A stretch of 64,000 bases of DNA from a virus (IMGVR_UViG_3300037805_000644:62001-126000), one strand, 5' to 3'; counted from the first letter of the stretch, positions 19,260-27,348 are shown. A program made the numbers and translations. Notes: generated from the letters alone by a model not told the origin.

Positions 19260-20687
19260 CAGGAAGAACAGGTTTGAGGCATCCTCAGCCGCAATTCCCT
19301 TGGGTTCTTGTATGCCAAGGCGGTCCACCTCGACATAATAGCTTTGCCCGGTCACCGACTCAGGCATTCGGCTATCCAGGCGCAGGATGCTGGGTGCCAC
19401 ACGCACTCCGGTCGCAGGGCCTGATGCAAACCCTACCCGCCCACCAGCAGCACCCAACACCGTCTTGAGACGATAGCTGCCTGCATTTGCCCCTGTGGCG
19501 AACGTCAGCACCTCCCCCTCAGCAGCAAGGGCCCAGTCTTGACTGGAGTCCGTGATGTCGTCCCCGCTCACTGTGGCGGACCCTGAGAGCCCTGTGGGGC
19601 TTGTGGTGTACGCCCTGGCGGTACTGTCGTCCCCCCCAGGGAACACGATGCGCTCCACCACTCGATAGCGACCCAGTTCCCGGCGGTCTGTCGAGGCCAC
19701 TGTCCCCTCTTGACCCCCGGCATGGATGCCGTTTGGTCCCGAGGTGACCACCAGAGGTGCGGCTGCCGAGATGTTGGAGAAGTCCCGGTTCACGTCCTGG
19801 AACAAGCTCCGATCTGACAGGGTCTCCCCTTGAGTGCCGGATACGCTCTTGGCGCCGTGGCAATAACGCCGGAAATCCTCGTAGTAATACGAGTGCATGT
19901 CCCAGCTCAGGGTCCCTGCAAACAGCTCACCGAAAGTCTCCGTGAATTGATGCCGGTACTCATACAGGGTGTGGGCCGGCTTCAAAGCCCTCATGACAAT
20001 TCGGACGTTCTCCATCAGGATGAAAGGATCCTCAGGGAACCGCTCCAGCCCTGACCCTGCATCGAGGTAATTTGCGCTGACCTCAAAGCAAAACTGATCG
20101 TCGAGCCCCCAAGCCGAACCTGAGCCCAGCTTCCGGGCCTCGACGGCTTTCTCCAACACCGTGTAAGCGATATCCTGAACCAGCCCGGGGTTCTCACACC
20201 TCGCCAACCCCTGGGTCGCCCTACCAACCTCAGCCAGGGACTCCTCAATGGTCCCCTTGGTTGCCCCCTGCAAGAGGAACCGGACCATGCTCTGGAGGAA
20301 CTGACGGTAAGTCAGGTCGCCCTGGAGGTCGGGGTATCCATCGGTCTGGGCATCCGGGAACACGAGCTGGCCCAGCATTTGGAACAGGAACTCCGACCGG
20401 GTGTAATCGTACATCGTATCCGCCCAGACCTCCTGAGCGGTGATCTGGAATTCTGCGATCTGTTCAGCGGCGGCCTGGAACTGGAGGGTGTAAAAGGGCC
20501 CCGTCACCTGCGAGATGTAGTTGCTCGGCAGGAGCTGGAGGAACACCTTCATGATGTTGTCCACCTGGTCTCGGACTTGCTGCTTGTGCTCCTGGGACCC
20601 TTGGGCTTTCTGATCCGTATGGACAGGGGCAGGGTTCTGGGCTACGAGCCCAGGGAGGAGGTTCTTGTTGACGGGCTTGTCTGCCAT
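19257..20687 (-). CDS. Baseplate wedge protein, gpI-like (476 aa)
   Basis: The ATG at 20687 shares one base with the TGA of the preceding gene (TGATG), so translation is coupled. The N-terminal third is helical and contains LQLLPSNYISQVTGPFYTLQ (about 50-69). Residues 225-250 read VRIVMRALKPAHTLYEYRHQ. A 'LLP' start and a 'v...lKPAHT' element are what is expected for the P2 gpI/tail-protein-I class that bridges the J protein to the fibres. The C-terminal 150 residues are extra beta-rich sequence including GEVLTFATGANAGSYRLKTV (391-410), a module also seen in the 2108- and 3755-residue proteins. The order J, GNAT-like, gpI-like, tailspike supports the assignment. The family call is by motif and order, not alignment. 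Confidence 0.72.
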   Translation of the reverse strand: MADKPVNKNLLPGLVAQNPAPVHTDQKAQGSQEHKQQVRDQVDNIMKVFLQLLPSNYISQVTGPFYTLQFQAAAEQIAEFQITAQEVWADTMYDYTRSEFLFQMLGQLVFPDAQTDGYPDLQGDLTYRQFLQSMVRFLLQGATKGTIEESLAEVGRATQGLARCENPGLVQDIAYTVLEKAVEARKLGSGSAWGLDDQFCFEVSANYLDAGSGLERFPEDPFILMENVRIVMRALKPAHTLYEYRHQFTETFGELFAGTLSWDMHSYYYEDFRRYCHGAKSVSGTQGETLSDRSLFQDVNRDFSNISAAAPLVVTSGPNGIHAGGQEGTVASTDRRELGRYRVVERIVFPGGDDSTARAYTTSPTGLSGSATVSGDDITDSSQDWALAAEGEVLTFATGANAGSYRLKTVLGAAGGRVGFASGPATGVRVAPSILRLDSRMPESVTGQSYYVEVDRLGIQEPKGIAAEDASNLFFL

Positions 20688-20699
20688 CAGTTACGCCCC
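20684..20699. repeat. 16-bp direct repeat, copy 1 (stop end of the GNAT-like gene)
   Basis: The sequence CCATCAGTTACGCCCC on the plus strand covers the last codons and stop of the GNAT-like gene and the start codon of the gpI-like gene. An identical copy lies at 21253-21268. On the minus strand it reads as a G-rich ribosome-binding stretch, a stop and an overlapping ATG. Confidence 0.9.
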
Positions 20700-21256
20700 C
20701 ACACCAAGAAACCCTCATGGGGGTACCTGCGGCGAATCGAGTTCCAAACCCTAAAGGCGGCAGGCTTAGTGGGCTCCCCTGCACATACCCCAGGCCCAAT
20801 AGCCGCTCGGTGCTTGGTGGCCATCTGAATGATCTCTGCATAAAACAGATTGCCCAGACCTCTCCGCCTCAGCTCAACATCCAGCATGGTGTGCCCGATG
20901 AACCAAAGGTTCTGGATCTGGGGGTGCTTTGAGGTCAGGGTATCGAAATCTGTGCGGCACTGGCTTGTGGTGTAGGACGCCCGCCGCCGGCGAGGCAGCG
21001 GGGGGATGCCAGACCTCACCTGCTCCATCGCATGATCGTCTTTCTCCTGGGAGGTCATATGCAGATCGGTAGCATACACCCACCCCACTGCCCGCCGACC
21101 CTCCAAAATCTTCACTACCCCTCCCTTGGGGGAGTCCTTGCGGAATACCTTGAAGTCCCGATCCAACTCCTCCGCAATCTGAGCAACTACCTGGTCAAGT
21201 TCCGCGCCCGCTTGGCGCTGCAACCACTGCCCCGCAACCCGTGTGACTGAATCCAT
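20687..21256 (-). CDS. GNAT-like N-acetyltransferase within the baseplate operon (189 aa)
   Basis: The ATG at 21256 overlaps the TGA of the J gene by one base. Residues 47-65 form a beta-hairpin-like stretch (VVKILEGRRAVGWVYATDL). Residues 117-148 (LWFIGHTMLDVELRRRGLGN and following helix) match GNAT motif A, with the acetyl-CoA pyrophosphate loop R/Q-x-x-G-x-G at R130-R-R-G133-L-G135. Residues 152-178 (IGPGVC, then TKPAAFRVWNSIRRRY) fit the motif B strand and helix. GNAT enzymes transfer an acetyl group from acetyl-CoA to an amine; the substrate here is unknown. The gene separates the J and gpI-like genes, which are normally adjacent, and is bounded by a 16-bp direct repeat, suggesting a cargo-type insertion. 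It could instead be a degenerate GNAT fold used structurally. Confidence 0.7.
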   Translation of the reverse strand: MDSVTRVAGQWLQRQAGAELDQVVAQIAEELDRDFKVFRKDSPKGGVVKILEGRRAVGWVYATDLHMTSQEKDDHAMEQVRSGIPPLPRRRRASYTTSQCRTDFDTLTSKHPQIQNLWFIGHTMLDVELRRRGLGNLFYAEIIQMATKHRAAIGPGVCAGEPTKPAAFRVWNSIRRRYPHEGFLVWGRN

Positions 21257-21268
21257 CAGTTACGCCCC
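21253..21268. repeat. 16-bp direct repeat, copy 2 (start end of the GNAT-like gene)
   Basis: This is an identical copy of CCATCAGTTACGCCCC. It spans the last codons and stop of the J gene and the overlapping start codon of the GNAT-like gene. The two copies are 569 nt apart, and the register is the same relative to stop and start codons. Confidence 0.9.
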
Positions 21269-24200
21269 TGTACCCGAGCCAAGAAATCGGTGTCCTCGTC
21301 AAAAGTGAGGTCGATCTCACCAATCTCCAGGTATTCCGTGGGACCCGGCTCAATGTTCTTGACTCCCGCATCACCCTGCACCTGGTAAGTCACCGTGTAC
21401 TGGTGATCCAGAGGGGTGTCGTCCTTGGTCAGGGACACCAAGATCCGGTTGGCTGTGATCTCCCGACGTTTCTCGATGATCTCCGCCCCGGAGGCAAACG
21501 GGTAAGCCGCCTGGAGGGTGGCGTCGTCAGAAAAACCGGGGATCTCCAAACCCTGGGCACCGATGATGAAGGCAGAACCGGACCCGTTGAGCATGGGCAC
21601 CCCGTTGATGTTCGGAGCGATCACCTTGTTCTCCAGCAGATCCTCATCTGCGAAAACGCCCCGGAACTTGGTCTCCTCACCACCACTGTCGATGGTGGAT
21701 GCCTCCAGGGGGTTCTTGAGCAACCACACGTTGACGGCACCTGAGGTGGCGTTCCAGGTATCCACAGCAAACACGTCTGAGGACTGGGTGGTTGTGATGA
21801 ACTCCCGCACCACCAGGGCACCGTCTCCCTTGGACATCTTGGTGAGGGGGACGACGGGGTAAGCTACGCCGGACACGTTCTCGATGACCCCAAGAACATC
21901 TGCCTGTCGGACGGGCTCCCCAAGCACCAGTGCGCCAAAGTAGCGGTCCAGAGCCGTTCGGATAGCCCCATCCACGGTGTCCACGGACACCCTGCGTTGG
22001 TTGGCATTCTCCAAGACCACTGTCACCGTGAGGTCCACGGGCACGTTGACCGCCTCCTTGGCGACCACATCAGCGGTGATGTGGCGATCCGGGTTAATGG
22101 CGCTCTCCGTCAGGGACACCAGCGCATTGGTGGTGTACAAAACGGTGAAGTTCTCATCGTACTTGTAGCTGATGAGCAAGGTCTGCCCCTCAGAGATCGG
22201 TGAGCCCGAGGTCACCTGGATACCCAGAGGGGTCGCGGAGTCGCCGGTGATGATGGTGTACTCAGGGGTCAGTGAGGCGAAGGGGCCAACGTAAGTCGTC
22301 GCCCCGGTCTCATCCGTGACGACCACAGAGTAAGGGTTGGCCCCGAGGCGGTTAACATACTCAACGCCATCCAGGATCACATGCTGCTCACCGGTCACCT
22401 CAATGGGCGTCCCACTCGGGATGGTATCCCCGGCATCCGTCAGGGGTTCCGTCACCTGAACATAGTCCCCAGCTTCGGTCGAGCGGCCCAGCTCCAACGG
22501 GTCGCTGGCCTGGTACAGGTCGAAGATATCTTCGTCCAGCTCACCGCTGACCTCTCCAGTCATGTCCCCCACAGAGCGGACAGGCTGCCTAGCAAAGGTG
22601 TGCTTGTTGCTTGTCCGGTAACGGTAACTGCCCTTGACCACGTCCAGCAGGCCCAGGATTGCGGGGTCATTGAGGGCGGTGTCAAGCTGGATGACGTTGT
22701 AAGCCACCACGGTGGTGTTGGTCAGGTCAAAGGTGGCGCCCTTGGTCTCGTTGACCAGCTCAATGTCGAACTCAGGGTAATCCAGCATCTCAATGATGGG
22801 GTTGTCCTCAGAGAGGCTGGGGTCAACGGCCCGGAGTCTGAGATCCTTGGGGTCCCCAACCGGCTCGAACTGCACGCCCGTCTTACTCTCAAAGGAGAAA
22901 GCAAAACTGTCCGTGACTGTGCTCAGGTTCTCCCCTCTCAGCCAGATATCCACCTTGCCGCCCACATGGCGCCCGCTCTCGTTGCGGTCTCGCTGCATGA
23001 GGGGGTGGCCGGCGTCCACCACATTGACCTGCTCGACCCCAGGGACATCCACGGCATTCTTCACGTAACCCCGGAGAGTGCCAGAGTCCACCGAAGACAG
23101 GGCGTTCATGCCCCGGGCTGCCAGGTCTCGGTTCGACTCCTCAGTCAAGCCGCCACTGATAGCCGAGTCGTTGGTGACCTCGACGCCCACGGGAGCACCC
23201 GAGACGGTGCCGTTCTGGCCTGGGGCCAGGTTGCTGCCCAGCCCCACGTCCTCAGCCTGCACGAAGGCTGTGGCAGAGTAACGGCCGGTGATCGGGTTGA
23301 AGAAAGAACCTGCACCTGAGCTGGTGATAGATACGGAGCTGGTGAGGCGGTAACCCACACCACCCAGCACCACCCTTGTGCCGATGCCGAAGCTGAGGCT
23401 CGTGGTCGGGCGGGAGCGGGTGTAGATGGTCACAGATCCTCGGGCTCGGCGACCACTCCGCCGTGTCTTCCCGTAGTTGCTCGCCAGCTTTTCAAAGGTG
23501 TTGTCAATGAGCTGCTGAACCGAGCTGGTGCTCTCCAAGAAGAACGCCTGCTTGAGTGCGATCTTGTAGTCCGACTGCTCAACCGGAATGGACACCCCAG
23601 ACAGGCTGGGGTCGTCGATGGGGAGCAACGTGGCGAAGCTGCCGGCGCGATGCAAGAAATCGATGATGAACCGCTGGCGCTCCGCCTCCGTGGAGAAGGG
23701 GTCAATGAATGTGTCCCGCAATACAGAGCCGGGCTTCACGTCAATCTGAGGCTGAGCCCGGAAAATGCTAAGCACCGTGTCACGCACGATATTCTGGCGG
23801 CTCACCGCAGGGAATGTACCGACGTTGGGGACCAACTCCAGAGGGGAACCCGACAGCTCGGGGCTAAACGCGGTCTCGTACTCGGTGCCCTCGGTGAAGT
23901 AAACCGCCGTCACCACATAGTAAACGGGATCTGACTTGGGGATGGCGTTGAAGGCCGCGTTTGGGATGGCCGGGTTGGTGGGTGAGTTGAAGCTCGCCAG
24001 CCGGTCGTGGACGAAGCTGTACCTAGAAAGGCTCCGCACTGCCTCCACCGAGATGGTTGAGCGGACTCGGGTGGTGTTGTCGGGGATCTCCAGAGCCTGA
24101 TCGAAATCAGTCTGGAGGACCGTGTCGTCCTGGTCCTCCTGGGTGGCCTTGTAGACCATGAATAGGGGGTCCGCCGCAGGGGAGCCGTCGTTGAGGGTGG

Positions 24201-24768
24201 CCACGTTGGCATCCACCGTCAGCTCCGCCAGGGTGGTCAAGTCCTCGATCTGCTCACCCGAGATAACCAGGGAGGGGTTGATGCGGGAATAGCCCTCAGC
24301 CCCACCACCGGGCTGGGTTGAGGCATAGAAGTTGTACCCGATGACCTCAGAGGCATCGAGACCATCCACAGTGACCTTAATGGCCTCGTTGAACCGCTCA
24401 AGGAACACGCCGGTGGGCTCGTCGAGGGACACTCCAAGGTCACTGTCCTGCACAAGCCGGGCAGTGATGCGGCTCGGCTTTGAGACCGTGCCGTTGGAAA
24501 AGACCGCCTTGACCTGGATGTCGTTATCTCCAGCCAAGAGCTGGATCCCGTCAGGGAAAGCAGAGGGGTTGGGCACCACGAAAGTCGTGCCCTCAAAAGC
24601 GATCAGGTCTGGATCGGAGGTGAAAGCCGCGCCACGGACAGACACCTGCATGTCCACCGTGTCCGCGTCCATCTCCCCTGAGAAGTGCCGGGAATCAATA
24701 GTAGTCGAGAAGGTGTAATCCTCTCGGAGGACTGCATCAGGACCCTCAAACTTGGGCAGGGTGGGCAT
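21256..24768 (-). CDS. Baseplate wedge protein J / gp6-like (1170 aa)
   Basis: The central segment at residues 539-600 (GGLTEESNRDLAARGMNAL, then SGTLRGYVKNAVDVPGVEQV) is the hallmark of the Baseplate_J family, whose members dimerise to form the inner ring of contractile baseplates. The region about 440-540 (SFGIGTRVVLGGVGYRLTSS) is the preceding beta domain. A C-terminal element containing VDLTVTVVLENANQRR and then VDTVDGAIRTALDRYFGALV is the usual J-type end domain. The first 300 residues and the 600-900 region are Ig-like or beta-rich additions, which make it two to three times the size of P2 gpJ. It begins 3 nt after the gp25-like gene ends, and its stop overlaps the start of the GNAT-like gene. 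Confidence 0.9.
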   Translation of the reverse strand: MPTLPKFEGPDAVLREDYTFSTTIDSRHFSGEMDADTVDMQVSVRGAAFTSDPDLIAFEGTTFVVPNPSAFPDGIQLLAGDNDIQVKAVFSNGTVSKPSRITARLVQDSDLGVSLDEPTGVFLERFNEAIKVTVDGLDASEVIGYNFYASTQPGGGAEGYSRINPSLVISGEQIEDLTTLAELTVDANVATLNDGSPAADPLFMVYKATQEDQDDTVLQTDFDQALEIPDNTTRVRSTISVEAVRSLSRYSFVHDRLASFNSPTNPAIPNAAFNAIPKSDPVYYVVTAVYFTEGTEYETAFSPELSGSPLELVPNVGTFPAVSRQNIVRDTVLSIFRAQPQIDVKPGSVLRDTFIDPFSTEAERQRFIIDFLHRAGSFATLLPIDDPSLSGVSIPVEQSDYKIALKQAFFLESTSSVQQLIDNTFEKLASNYGKTRRSGRRARGSVTIYTRSRPTTSLSFGIGTRVVLGGVGYRLTSSVSITSSGAGSFFNPITGRYSATAFVQAEDVGLGSNLAPGQNGTVSGAPVGVEVTNDSAISGGLTEESNRDLAARGMNALSSVDSGTLRGYVKNAVDVPGVEQVNVVDAGHPLMQRDRNESGRHVGGKVDIWLRGENLSTVTDSFAFSFESKTGVQFEPVGDPKDLRLRAVDPSLSEDNPIIEMLDYPEFDIELVNETKGATFDLTNTTVVAYNVIQLDTALNDPAILGLLDVVKGSYRYRTSNKHTFARQPVRSVGDMTGEVSGELDEDIFDLYQASDPLELGRSTEAGDYVQVTEPLTDAGDTIPSGTPIEVTGEQHVILDGVEYVNRLGANPYSVVVTDETGATTYVGPFASLTPEYTIITGDSATPLGIQVTSGSPISEGQTLLISYKYDENFTVLYTTNALVSLTESAINPDRHITADVVAKEAVNVPVDLTVTVVLENANQRRVSVDTVDGAIRTALDRYFGALVLGEPVRQADVLGVIENVSGVAYPVVPLTKMSKGDGALVVREFITTTQSSDVFAVDTWNATSGAVNVWLLKNPLEASTIDSGGEETKFRGVFADEDLLENKVIAPNINGVPMLNGSGSAFIIGAQGLEIPGFSDDATLQAAYPFASGAEIIEKRREITANRILVSLTKDDTPLDHQYTVTYQVQGDAGVKNIEPGPTEYLEIGEIDLTFDEDTDFLARVQGRN

Positions 24769-24771
24769 GGT

Positions 24772-25884
24772 CTATCGACCTCCGAGGAACAGGCCGTTCG
24801 AGCCCATCAGAGCGACGACCTCGGGAACCGTGAACACGGTGTTGAGTTGAATAGGTTCGGATGAGGCGTTCTGGACCCACACATCCACGAGGAACGTCGT
24901 CAGATCTTGCTCATGGGGCAGTACCTGGATGCTGAGCACCGCATACAGGCGCTCCTTGGGGCTGACCGGCTGTACCTCAGCCTGTGCCTTCTGGAGCCGC
25001 TGGTAACGGGTCAGTGCCCGCCGGATGTCATCCTGGAGGGCGGCGGCCACATTACCAATGGCCTTGCTCCCAATACGGGAGCGGATGGTGGTCCCGTACC
25101 AGTTGTGGTACGGGTTTGAGCCCCGATCCGTCAGAATCACCTTGAGGGCCGCCTGCTGGAGCAGATCCTCGTCGTCCACAAAGACGGGGTTCCCGTCCAC
25201 AGAGAACCGGATATCGTTCTCGACGTAAGTGGCGCGGCATCGAAGACACCGAGAGACCGGCACCGAGTAAGTCACCTTGATGGTGGGGTTGCTCCTAACC
25301 CTCGAAGTGAATTTGGGGGCCCTGTTGGTGATGGTGTCCGGTCGGATCTCCAGGTTCCAGGAGGGGTACAGGCGGCGTCCTCGGGCAGACCTTTGCCGGG
25401 TGTTGCCTGTGGCACCGAAACCCAGACTCTCAGCACCAGTGCCCGAGATCCTGACGAAACTATCGGGGCCCACCGTGTTGGTGTCCGAGATGAGCAGATG
25501 GCCGTTGATGTTCTCCGCCAGGGCGAGCTGGCTGGTTAGACCTTGCCGCATGAGCTTCTGAATGACCTGGTCAGCACCCCACCGGACCTTACCCGTGATG
25601 CCGAGGGAGGCCGTGAAAGACCCTGCGGGTGTCTCAATGGTGAGGGTGTCCTCACCTTGGGTGAGGGTGAACGGGCCGGAGTCGGTTGAGAAGATCTGGG
25701 CCACCGAGGAGAGCCCTGTCTGGGGGATCACCAGGCCCGGGTCATCATTGAGCATAACCCGCACGGTCCCCGCCGTCGCCACGGGCTGACGGGTCAAGAG
25801 CGTTCTGCGATCCGTGTCCAGGCGCACCACTTCCTCCACCGTCAGGTGAGGACACGCCCATCCCAGTTGAAAATCTTGGCTCAT
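24772..25884 (-). CDS. Baseplate wedge protein with C-terminal gp25-like domain (370 aa)
   Basis: The C-terminal part, residues 250-360 (TDRGSNPYHNWYGTTIRSRI, then the helix NVAAALQDDIRRALTRYQRL and strands ending TFLVDVWVQ), follows the gp25/gpW wedge pattern of 'LltdrG..p.yGt.l...i'. The N-terminal 180 residues are a separate beta-rich domain. A CxxC pair (C213-L-R-C216) followed by YVENDIRFSVDGN, together with C11-P-H13, may bind a metal. T4 gp25 is about 130 residues, so this is an expanded form. It is the first gene of the leftward wedge cluster, with a divergent intergenic region upstream and the J gene 3 nt downstream. Confidence 0.83.
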   Translation of the reverse strand: MSQDFQLGWACPHLTVEEVVRLDTDRRTLLTRQPVATAGTVRVMLNDDPGLVIPQTGLSSVAQIFSTDSGPFTLTQGEDTLTIETPAGSFTASLGITGKVRWGADQVIQKLMRQGLTSQLALAENINGHLLISDTNTVGPDSFVRISGTGAESLGFGATGNTRQRSARGRRLYPSWNLEIRPDTITNRAPKFTSRVRSNPTIKVTYSVPVSRCLRCRATYVENDIRFSVDGNPVFVDDEDLLQQAALKVILTDRGSNPYHNWYGTTIRSRIGSKAIGNVAAALQDDIRRALTRYQRLQKAQAEVQPVSPKERLYAVLSIQVLPHEQDLTTFLVDVWVQNASSEPIQLNTVFTVPEVVALMGSNGLFLGGR

Positions 25885-26012
25885 GCAGGTCTCCGGGGGG
25901 CCACCAAGCGCCGCTTCATTCTACCGAACCTTATAGGCTGCGAATCGGGCAACTTTCCGGGTAACGATCTGACGGCAGGTGGTAGTTAGGGTGAGACACA
26001 AGGAGATCCAGC
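25885..26012. promoter_or_regulatory. Divergent intergenic region, likely back-to-back promoters
   Basis: These 128 nt separate the leftward gp25-like gene from the rightward small-gene island and are one of only two divergent starts in the window. On the minus strand, AT-richer steps CTATAAGG and TAGAAT lie about 35-50 nt upstream of the gp25-like start and are candidate -10 elements. On the plus strand, AAGGAG precedes the ATG at 26013. No convincing paired -35/-10 could be fixed by eye, so promoter positions are inference from gene orientation. Confidence 0.4.
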
Positions 26013-26276
26013 ATGTACCGAGACGTTGAGGGTGTGGCAGAAGACTGGGGAACACGCGGGAGTGGGACCCCCTCCAAGAGGATCGCCGACGGGGTGTTCC
26101 AGATGGTCACCGACGCAGGAGCGCCCAACCTCACCACGGTGGAGGTGGAGACCCCGGAGGATGCCCTGGTCCTCATCATCGAAGCGAAAGTGTTCGAGTT
26201 GAAGTACCCCTTCGACGATGACGACATCCAAGACAAGATCAACGCCTTCCTCGACGGTGAGCCCGGGGACCGCTAG
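26013..26276 (+). CDS. Small acidic hypothetical protein (87 aa), first gene of the plus-strand island
   Basis: The ATG at 26013 has a clear AAGGAG site 7-8 nt upstream. The product is acidic, with a predicted helix (SKRIADGVFQMVTDA) and an Asp/Glu-rich C terminus (PFDDDDIQDKINAFLDGEPG). No family is recognised. Its TAG stop overlaps the GTG start of the next gene by one base, so the island is translated as a coupled unit. It lies opposite in orientation to the surrounding baseplate genes. Confidence 0.8.
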   Translation: MYRDVEGVAEDWGTRGSGTPSKRIADGVFQMVTDAGAPNLTTVEVETPEDALVLIIEAKVFELKYPFDDDDIQDKINAFLDGEPGDR

Positions 26277-26545
26277 TGGGTCTGCAAGGCCGGGTTGCAG
26301 GCATCTGCACAGGTTGCGGGTCCCGGCCCGGTGATCCTCCGATCACTTGGGGCGGGGGTGGTGTATTCTGTGCCTCCTGCGTGGACCTCTTTGGGGGAGC
26401 CGATCTAGCCAGACAGCGGCAAAAACAGAAGCGGGAAAAAGCCTTGAAATGGAGATCCGAAGGGCTCTCTTACCGCAAGATTGGAGATAAGCTGGGGATC
26501 AGCCTCCAAGCCGCCGCCCAGCTCATCAAGCGAGCTGGCGGGTAA
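26276..26545 (+). CDS. Zinc-ribbon plus helix-turn-helix protein (89 aa)
   Basis: Translation starts at GTG 26276, sharing one base with the previous stop (TAGTG). Two CxxC knuckles (C11-T-G-C14 and C32-A-S-C35) separated by a Gly-rich loop form a likely zinc ribbon. A basic linker (RQRQKQKREKALKWRSEG) leads into residues 58-87 (LSYRKIGDKLGISLQAAAQL), a sigma-region-4-like helix-turn-helix. The protein therefore probably binds DNA and may regulate the island or the late genes. That role is inference; the domain reading rests on visible motifs. Confidence 0.82.
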   Translation: MGLQGRVAGICTGCGSRPGDPPITWGGGGVFCASCVDLFGGADLARQRQKQKREKALKWRSEGLSYRKIGDKLGISLQAAAQLIKRAGG

Positions 26546-26559
26546 CTGACAGGAGAACC

Positions 26560-26964
26560 ATGGATCGCCGTACCTTACGAGATAAAGACCCCGACATCAA
26601 AGATGCAGCCCTTGCGGCGGCACTGGGTCGGGATGCGGCTGTCCTTGCGGTCGGCCCACCCCCCCAGGCAAGCCAGGACATCCCTTGGGAGGACACGGCC
26701 CGGCTGACCGACAACTTCATCGGCACCCTCCGTGGGCTGTTTGGTTTTGTGGGCGTCAAGATGCTTACCGAGGGGGAGGGCGGTGACCTCCTCATTGATC
26801 GGGTTGAGGGGATGCTCCAGGAGGCTTACCTGCTTGGGGTGAAAGCAGCACAGAACACCCGGCTCGATTATGACATCGCCCAGAGCAAGGCATCTACCGC
26901 CGGGATCTTGAAGGGCCTTCTCGGCAACATAGGCGAGGATTCTGAGGATGACGGAAACGATTGA
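26560..26964 (+). CDS. Hypothetical protein (134 aa)
   Basis: The ATG at 26560 is preceded by AGGAGA about 7 nt upstream. The product is largely helical, with an Ala-rich N-terminal helix, a Pro-containing linker (VGPPPQASQDIPWED) and a long helical stretch (VEGMLQEAYLLGVKAAQNTR). The C terminus is very acidic (NIGEDSEDDGND). No domain is recognised. It overlaps the following gene by 17 nt in another frame, and the SD of that gene lies within its acidic tail. Confidence 0.8.
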   Translation: MDRRTLRDKDPDIKDAALAAALGRDAAVLAVGPPPQASQDIPWEDTARLTDNFIGTLRGLFGFVGVKMLTEGEGGDLLIDRVEGMLQEAYLLGVKAAQNTRLDYDIAQSKASTAGILKGLLGNIGEDSEDDGND

Positions 26965-27190
26965 TCGGAAACTCAATCAGATGATCCCGGGTGCCCGCGT
27001 GTTTGCCCGGGGTGATGCGGATGACCTCGGAACTGTCGTGGCTGGCAAGCACGGGGAGCCCTGGGTTATCTGGGATTCGGGGGAGCATGATGCTCTCACG
27101 GGGTGTCAGTGTGACATCGGGTGCCAGTGCTTCGGGGACGTTCAGACTTCTTTCGGGATCAAGGTGATCCCAACCTCGGAGGACCCATGA
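26948..27190 (+). CDS. Small cysteine-cluster protein (80 aa)
   Basis: The ATG at 26948 follows GAGGATTCTGAGG, giving a good ribosome binding site inside the preceding gene. The N-terminal half resembles a short beta-barrel (ARVFARGDADDLGTVVAGKH). The second half has a tight cysteine cluster, C-Q-C-D-I-G-C-Q-C (four Cys in nine residues), that could ligate a metal. No known family is recognised. Its stop overlaps the ATG of the last island gene (ATGA). Confidence 0.77.
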   Translation: MTETIDRKLNQMIPGARVFARGDADDLGTVVAGKHGEPWVIWDSGEHDALTGCQCDIGCQCFGDVQTSFGIKVIPTSEDP

Positions 27191-27348
27191 CCGAGGCTTG
27201 GACATTCGCGTGGGCCTGTGGGGGTTACATCTCCACGCTGTGCGCTGATTTCGACACCCTTTTCATGGAGCTTGTCGCGCAATACGGAGCACCCGATAGC
27301 GTGACAGCCAGCACCGCCGCTATGCCTCAAAACGTGACCAAGGGCTGA
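27187..27348 (+). CDS. Small hypothetical protein (53 aa), last gene of the plus-strand island
   Basis: The ATG at 27187 overlaps the preceding TGA (ATGA) and has GGAGGA directly upstream. This start is preferred over an in-frame GTG at 27121 inside the upstream gene. The N-terminal half is aromatic and hydrophobic (WTFAWACGGYISTLCADFDT), and the tail is Ala/Thr-rich. No family is recognised. Its TGA directly abuts the stop of the convergent minus-strand gene within a perfect palindrome. Confidence 0.65.
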   Translation: MTEAWTFAWACGGYISTLCADFDTLFMELVAQYGAPDSVTASTAAMPQNVTKG

